Source of the DNA: Actinomycetes bacterium
GTDB taxonomy: Bacteria > Actinomycetota > Acidimicrobiia > Acidimicrobiales > Palsa-688
Length of the DNA: 35,708 nucleotides
Direction of reading: 5' to 3'
Assembly (NCBI GenBank): GCA_021809105.1
Contig: JAKBAM010000003.1
Coordinates: forward strand, 1 to 35,708
In this document: one piece after another, positions 32,703-35,708 of the stretch
How the letters are laid out: the number at the start of each line of letters is the position of its first letter
Numbering within the stretch: position 1 is the first letter of the stretch
Made by a program: the position numbers and the translations under genes
The notes under the pieces: generated by a model
Seen by the model: only the letters and a program-made list of their open reading frames with translations
The model's database searches: none
Told to the model about the DNA's origin: nothing

Positions 32703-34214
32703 ATGAGCACCGCCCATTCACCGCGCCGACCCCGGCGCGGTCACCGCCCGGCCAGCACCGAGCGGGGCACGCCGATCCCGGCTGGCACCCCCCAGCAAGC
32801 AGCCAGCACCCCCCAGCACGCAGCTCCGGCCGTCGCCGATGGGCCCGATGGCCACACCGCCCAGCTGCAGGACCGCACATTCGCCGATCTCGGCGTGCCA
32901 CCGTCGAGCGTCGCAGCGCTGGCCAAGCAGGGGATCGACCGACCTTTCCCGATACAGGTCGCCACCCTGGCGGACACCCTCGCGGGCCGCGACGTCCTCG
33001 GCCGGGGCCGCACGGGGAGCGGGAAGACCCTGGCCTTCAGCCTGCCCCTCGTGGCCCGCCTCGCTGGTGGGAATCGCCGGCCCCGCCAGGCGCGCGGGCT
33101 CGTGCTGGTCCCGACCCGGGAGCTGGCCAACCAGGTGCTGGCCGTCGTCGACCCCTTGGCCCGGGCGGCCGGGCTTACATCCACTGTCGTTTTCGGGGGT
33201 GTGGGCCAGGGTCCGCAGGTCAAGGCCCTCTCCCGTGGGGTCGATGTCCTCATCGCCTGCCCCGGGCGGCTCGAGGACCTGATCGGCCAAGGGTTCTGCG
33301 ACCTCTCCGGCGTCGAGATCACGGTCCTGGACGAAGCCGACCACATGGCCGACCTCGGCTTCCTGCCAGGCGTCAAGCGCATCCTCGACCGCACGCCGAA
33401 GGATGGGCAGCGGCTGCTGTTCTCCGCCACCCTGGACAACGGAGTCGACGTCTTGGTCAAGCGTTATCTGGACAAGCCCACCACCCACTCGGTGGACCCG
33501 GCCGTCGCGCCGGTGGAGACCATGACCCACCACGTTTTCTCCGTCTCGGCCGCGGACAAGCCGAGCGTGGTGCACCAGTTGGCCTCGGGCCAGGAGCGCA
33601 GCCTGCTGTTCATGAGGACCAAGCACACCGCCAAGCGGCTGGCCAAGCAGCTCACCGCCGCCGGCATCCCGGCTGTCGAGCTCCACGGCAACCTGAGCCA
33701 GAACGCGCGGGAACGGAACTTGGCGGCCTTCACCGACGGCTCCACCCGGGTGCTCGTCGCCACCGACATCGCAGCTCGCGGGATCCACGTCGACGACATC
33801 GCGATCGTCGTCCACGTCGACCCACCCAATGAGCACAAGGCTTACCTGCACCGCTCCGGACGCACGGCGCGTGCCGGTGCCGGGGGGACGGTTGTCACCC
33901 TCGCCCTCCCCGACCAGGAGAAGGACGTAAGGACCCTGGCCCGCCAGGCCGGCATCCGGCCCACCACTGTCTCGGTGCGGCCGGGGTCGGAGGAGATCAG
34001 CCGCCTGGTCGGGCCGCCGGCACCCAAGGTCGAGCACGTCCCGGCCGTGGAGGCCAACGAGGTGCGCAAGCCCGGAAACCGGCCCCGCTCGAAGGCGACC
34101 GGTCATGCCGCGGCGCCGCGCCGGTCAGGCGCCACCCAGGGCCCGGCTCGCACCCGGTCCGAGCTGGCCGCCCGCGCCGGCCAGCCGCCGTCGGCTCGCC
34201 GCCGGTCCCGCTGA
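32703..34214 (+). CDS. DEAD-box RNA helicase, first of tandem pair
   Basis: The ATG at 32703 (AAGGAAG about ten nt upstream) gives 503 residues. The first 55 are a basic, Pro/Gln/Ala-rich tail containing a 21-nt DNA tandem repeat (TPQQAAS-TPQHAAP). The core shows all DEAD motifs: Q motif FADLGV...PFPIQ, motif I GRTGSGKT (residues 102-109), Ia PTRELANQ, II DEAD, III SAT, V ATDIAARGIHVDD and VI HRSGRTARAG. The C-terminal 80 residues are a disordered Arg/Ala/Pro/Ser tail, as in RhlE-like proteins. It unwinds or remodels RNA with ATP, typically in ribosome assembly or cold response. It ends 11 nt before the second helicase gene, which is probably co-transcribed. Confidence 0.94.
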   Translation: MSTAHSPRRPRRGHRPASTERGTPIPAGTPQQAASTPQHAAPAVADGPDGHTAQLQDRTFADLGVPPSSVAALAKQGIDRPFPIQVATLADTLAGRDVLGRGRTGSGKTLAFSLPLVARLAGGNRRPRQARGLVLVPTRELANQVLAVVDPLARAAGLTSTVVFGGVGQGPQVKALSRGVDVLIACPGRLEDLIGQGFCDLSGVEITVLDEADHMADLGFLPGVKRILDRTPKDGQRLLFSATLDNGVDVLVKRYLDKPTTHSVDPAVAPVETMTHHVFSVSAADKPSVVHQLASGQERSLLFMRTKHTAKRLAKQLTAAGIPAVELHGNLSQNARERNLAAFTDGSTRVLVATDIAARGIHVDDIAIVVHVDPPNEHKAYLHRSGRTARAGAGGTVVTLALPDQEKDVRTLARQAGIRPTTVSVRPGSEEISRLVGPPAPKVEHVPAVEANEVRKPGNRPRSKATGHAAAPRRSGATQGPARTRSELAARAGQPPSARRRSR

Positions 34215-34225
34215 ACGGAGGCGTC

Positions 34226-35708
34226 ATGAGCGACCAGCAGGCAATGGCCGGGGAGCCGCCAACCCACTCCGAGCACCCCGGGACCGACGATCGCCCAATG
34301 TCGACCACAGCGCCTGACGAGGCCACGACGTTCGCCGGCCTGGGGATGCGCGCCGAGCTGGTGGCCAGTCTGTCGAAGCTGGGCTACGAGGAGCCGACCC
34401 CCATCCAGGCCGAGGCCATCCCGGTGCTTCTCGCGGGTCGTGATGTCCTCGGCCAGGCCGCCACCGGCACGGGCAAGACGGCGGCATTCGCCCTGCCGAT
34501 ACTGGAGCGCCTAGCCGACACCGGGCGCAGCCGTGACCCCGTCGCGCTGATCCTGGTCCCCACCCGGGAGCTGGCGATGCAGGTCTCCGAAGCGCTCCAC
34601 CGCTACGGGCGGGACCTCGGCGTGAGGGTGCTGCCGATCTATGGCGGCCAGCCGATCGTCCGCCAGCTGCAGGCGCTCGATCGGGGCGTCGATGTCGTAG
34701 TCGCCACCCCCGGCCGGGCCATCGACCACCTGCGCCGCCGCACCCTCCGCCTAGGGGGCCTGGAGGTGATGGTTCTCGACGAGGCCGACGAGATGCTCGA
34801 CATGGGTTTTGCCGAGGATCTAGAAGCCATTTTCGCGGAAACGCCCGACACGAGGCAGACCGTCCTATTTTCCGCCACCCTGCCCTCCCGGATCGACGCC
34901 ATCGCGAGGGAGCATCTGCGCGACCCGGCGAGGATCCGGATCGCGGAGTCTGCCACCGCGGAGGGGCAGGCGCCCCGGGTCCGCCACAGTGCGTACGTCG
35001 TGCAGCGCGGGCACAAGGCCGCGGCCTTGGGTCGGATCCTCGACGTAGAGGTCCCGACCGCGGCACTGGTGTTCTGTCGCACTCGGGACCAGGTCGACCA
35101 CCTGACCGAGACGCTCAACGGCCGCGGCTATCGAGCCGAAGCCCTGCACGGCGGCATGACCCAGGAGCAGCGCGACCGGGTCATGCAGCGCCTCCGCAAC
35201 GGCACCGCCGACCTGCTCGTGGCCACCGATGTCGCGGCCCGGGGCCTCGACATCGATCTCCTGTCCCACGTCGTCAACTACGACGTGCCATCGTCGGTCG
35301 AGTCCTACGTGCATCGCATCGGACGGGTCGGTCGCGCGGGGAGGGAGGGCGTGGCCATCACGTTGGCCGAGCCTCGCGAGCACCGGATGCTCAAGACCAT
35401 CGAGCGCTCCACCAAGCGCCGCATCGGCATCGAGAAGGTACCGACGGTGGCCGACCTGCGCGCCCGGCGACTCGAGAGGACCCGAACCGCGCTGCAGGAG
35501 ATCATCCTCGAGGACGACCTGGATCACTTCCGGGTGGTGGTCGAGTCACTGGCCTCTGAGTTCGACCTGATGGAAGTGGCTCTGGCTGCGGTCAAGCTGG
35601 CCCACGAGGCCTCAGGAACGCCGGCCGACGACGAGGACATCCCCGACGTCATCCCCCAGGAGCGACCCGACCGCACCGCCCGCTCCGACCGCAACACTCG
35701 CTACGACC
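34226..35708 (+). CDS. DEAD-box RNA helicase, second of tandem pair (3' truncated by window)
   Basis: Starts at an ATG with GGAGG five nt upstream and runs open to the window end (494 residues seen), so the C-terminus is missing. The Q motif FAGLGMRAELVASLSKLGYEEPTPIQ, motif I ATGTGKT (residues 79-85), PTRELAMQ, a DEAD box in VMVLDEADEMLDMGF, SATLPSRI, LVFCRTRDQVDHL, ATDVAARGLDID and HRIGRVGRAG make it a full helicase core. The following region (LDHFRVVVESLASEFDLMEVALAAVKLA) fits the CsdA/DeaD-type dimerisation part, after which an RNA-binding domain would be expected beyond the edge. Probably in one operon with the first helicase. Confidence 0.93.
   Translation, partial: MSDQQAMAGEPPTHSEHPGTDDRPMSTTAPDEATTFAGLGMRAELVASLSKLGYEEPTPIQAEAIPVLLAGRDVLGQAATGTGKTAAFALPILERLADTGRSRDPVALILVPTRELAMQVSEALHRYGRDLGVRVLPIYGGQPIVRQLQALDRGVDVVVATPGRAIDHLRRRTLRLGGLEVMVLDEADEMLDMGFAEDLEAIFAETPDTRQTVLFSATLPSRIDAIAREHLRDPARIRIAESATAEGQAPRVRHSAYVVQRGHKAAALGRILDVEVPTAALVFCRTRDQVDHLTETLNGRGYRAEALHGGMTQEQRDRVMQRLRNGTADLLVATDVAARGLDIDLLSHVVNYDVPSSVESYVHRIGRVGRAGREGVAITLAEPREHRMLKTIERSTKRRIGIEKVPTVADLRARRLERTRTALQEIILEDDLDHFRVVVESLASEFDLMEVALAAVKLAHEASGTPADDEDIPDVIPQERPDRTARSDRNTRYD

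Noticed and set aside
32718..34106. 462-codon open frame on the minus strand
   Set aside because: It lies wholly antisense to the first DEAD-box helicase, whose complete motif set makes that strand the coding one.
1..35708. tRNA, rRNA, CRISPR, insertion-sequence or prophage signals
   Set aside because: No cloverleaf-like stretch, regular spaced repeats, transposase or integrase motifs, or phage structural genes were found on either strand by eye.

Overview
The window is GC-rich, uses GTG (and probably one TTG) start codons often, and packs genes tightly with 1-4 nt overlaps. It carries F420/flavin-type luciferase-like oxidoreductases, a PPOX (Rv1155-like) protein, a mycothiol-type maleylpyruvate isomerase-like protein, several family III CoA-transferases and a P450. 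Together these point to a free-living Actinomycetota bacterium, plausibly an Acidimicrobiia-like or mycobacterium-like chromosome. That placement is inferred from gene content, with no marker gene to fix it. I saw no rRNA, tRNA, CRISPR array, insertion sequence or prophage.

Left part (1-10643). A degraded RelE/ParE-like toxin remnant is followed by a PPOX-class protein (457-927, -), divergent from a luciferase-like oxidoreductase (1188-2021), an amidohydrolase (2280-3467), an unknown two-half protein (3523-4299) and a VOC/glyoxalase protein (4382-4735). A perfect 11-bp hairpin closes this side. On the minus strand, two small membrane proteins and an acyltransferase-SGNH fusion form an envelope operon (7906 down to 4765). 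A secreted lipoprotein carboxylesterase (8188-9732) and a hot-dog hydratase (9786-10643) follow.

Catabolic block (9786-19497). This holds a mesaconyl-C4-CoA hydratase-like protein and a convergent mesaconyl-CoA C1-C4 transferase (Mct-like). Next come a flavin monooxygenase, a tandem pair of family III CoA-transferases (one lacking the catalytic Asp), a cytochrome P450, an acyl-CoA ligase and an MDMPI-like protein. They read as activation (ligase), oxidation (P450, luciferase-like enzymes) and CoA shuffling of an unidentified acid, with a C5-dicarboxylate (mesaconate/citramalate) branch.

Middle (19574-23201). Two small membrane proteins of DUF3147/GlpM type, a 14-TM drug-efflux-type MFS transporter and a threonine-aldolase-family PLP enzyme.

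Glycan operon (28127 down to 23373, minus strand). Four genes overlap by 1, 4 and 1 nt: GT4 glycosyltransferase, six-hairpin glycosidase-like protein, GH130-family phosphorylase/hydrolase with an N-terminal helical extension, and a second GT4. None has a signal peptide, so a cytoplasmic glycan made and remodelled by this set is the most interesting under-described system here. A strong cruciform-type palindrome (23235-23276) lies just downstream.

Right part (28378-35708). A sugar-porter-like MFS transporter is divergent from a coupled Sfp-type phosphopantetheinyl transferase and beta-carbonic anhydrase. Then come RsgA on the minus strand and, divergent from it, two tandem DEAD-box RNA helicases, the second cut by the window edge. 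RsgA plus the helicases form a ribosome/RNA-remodelling neighbourhood.
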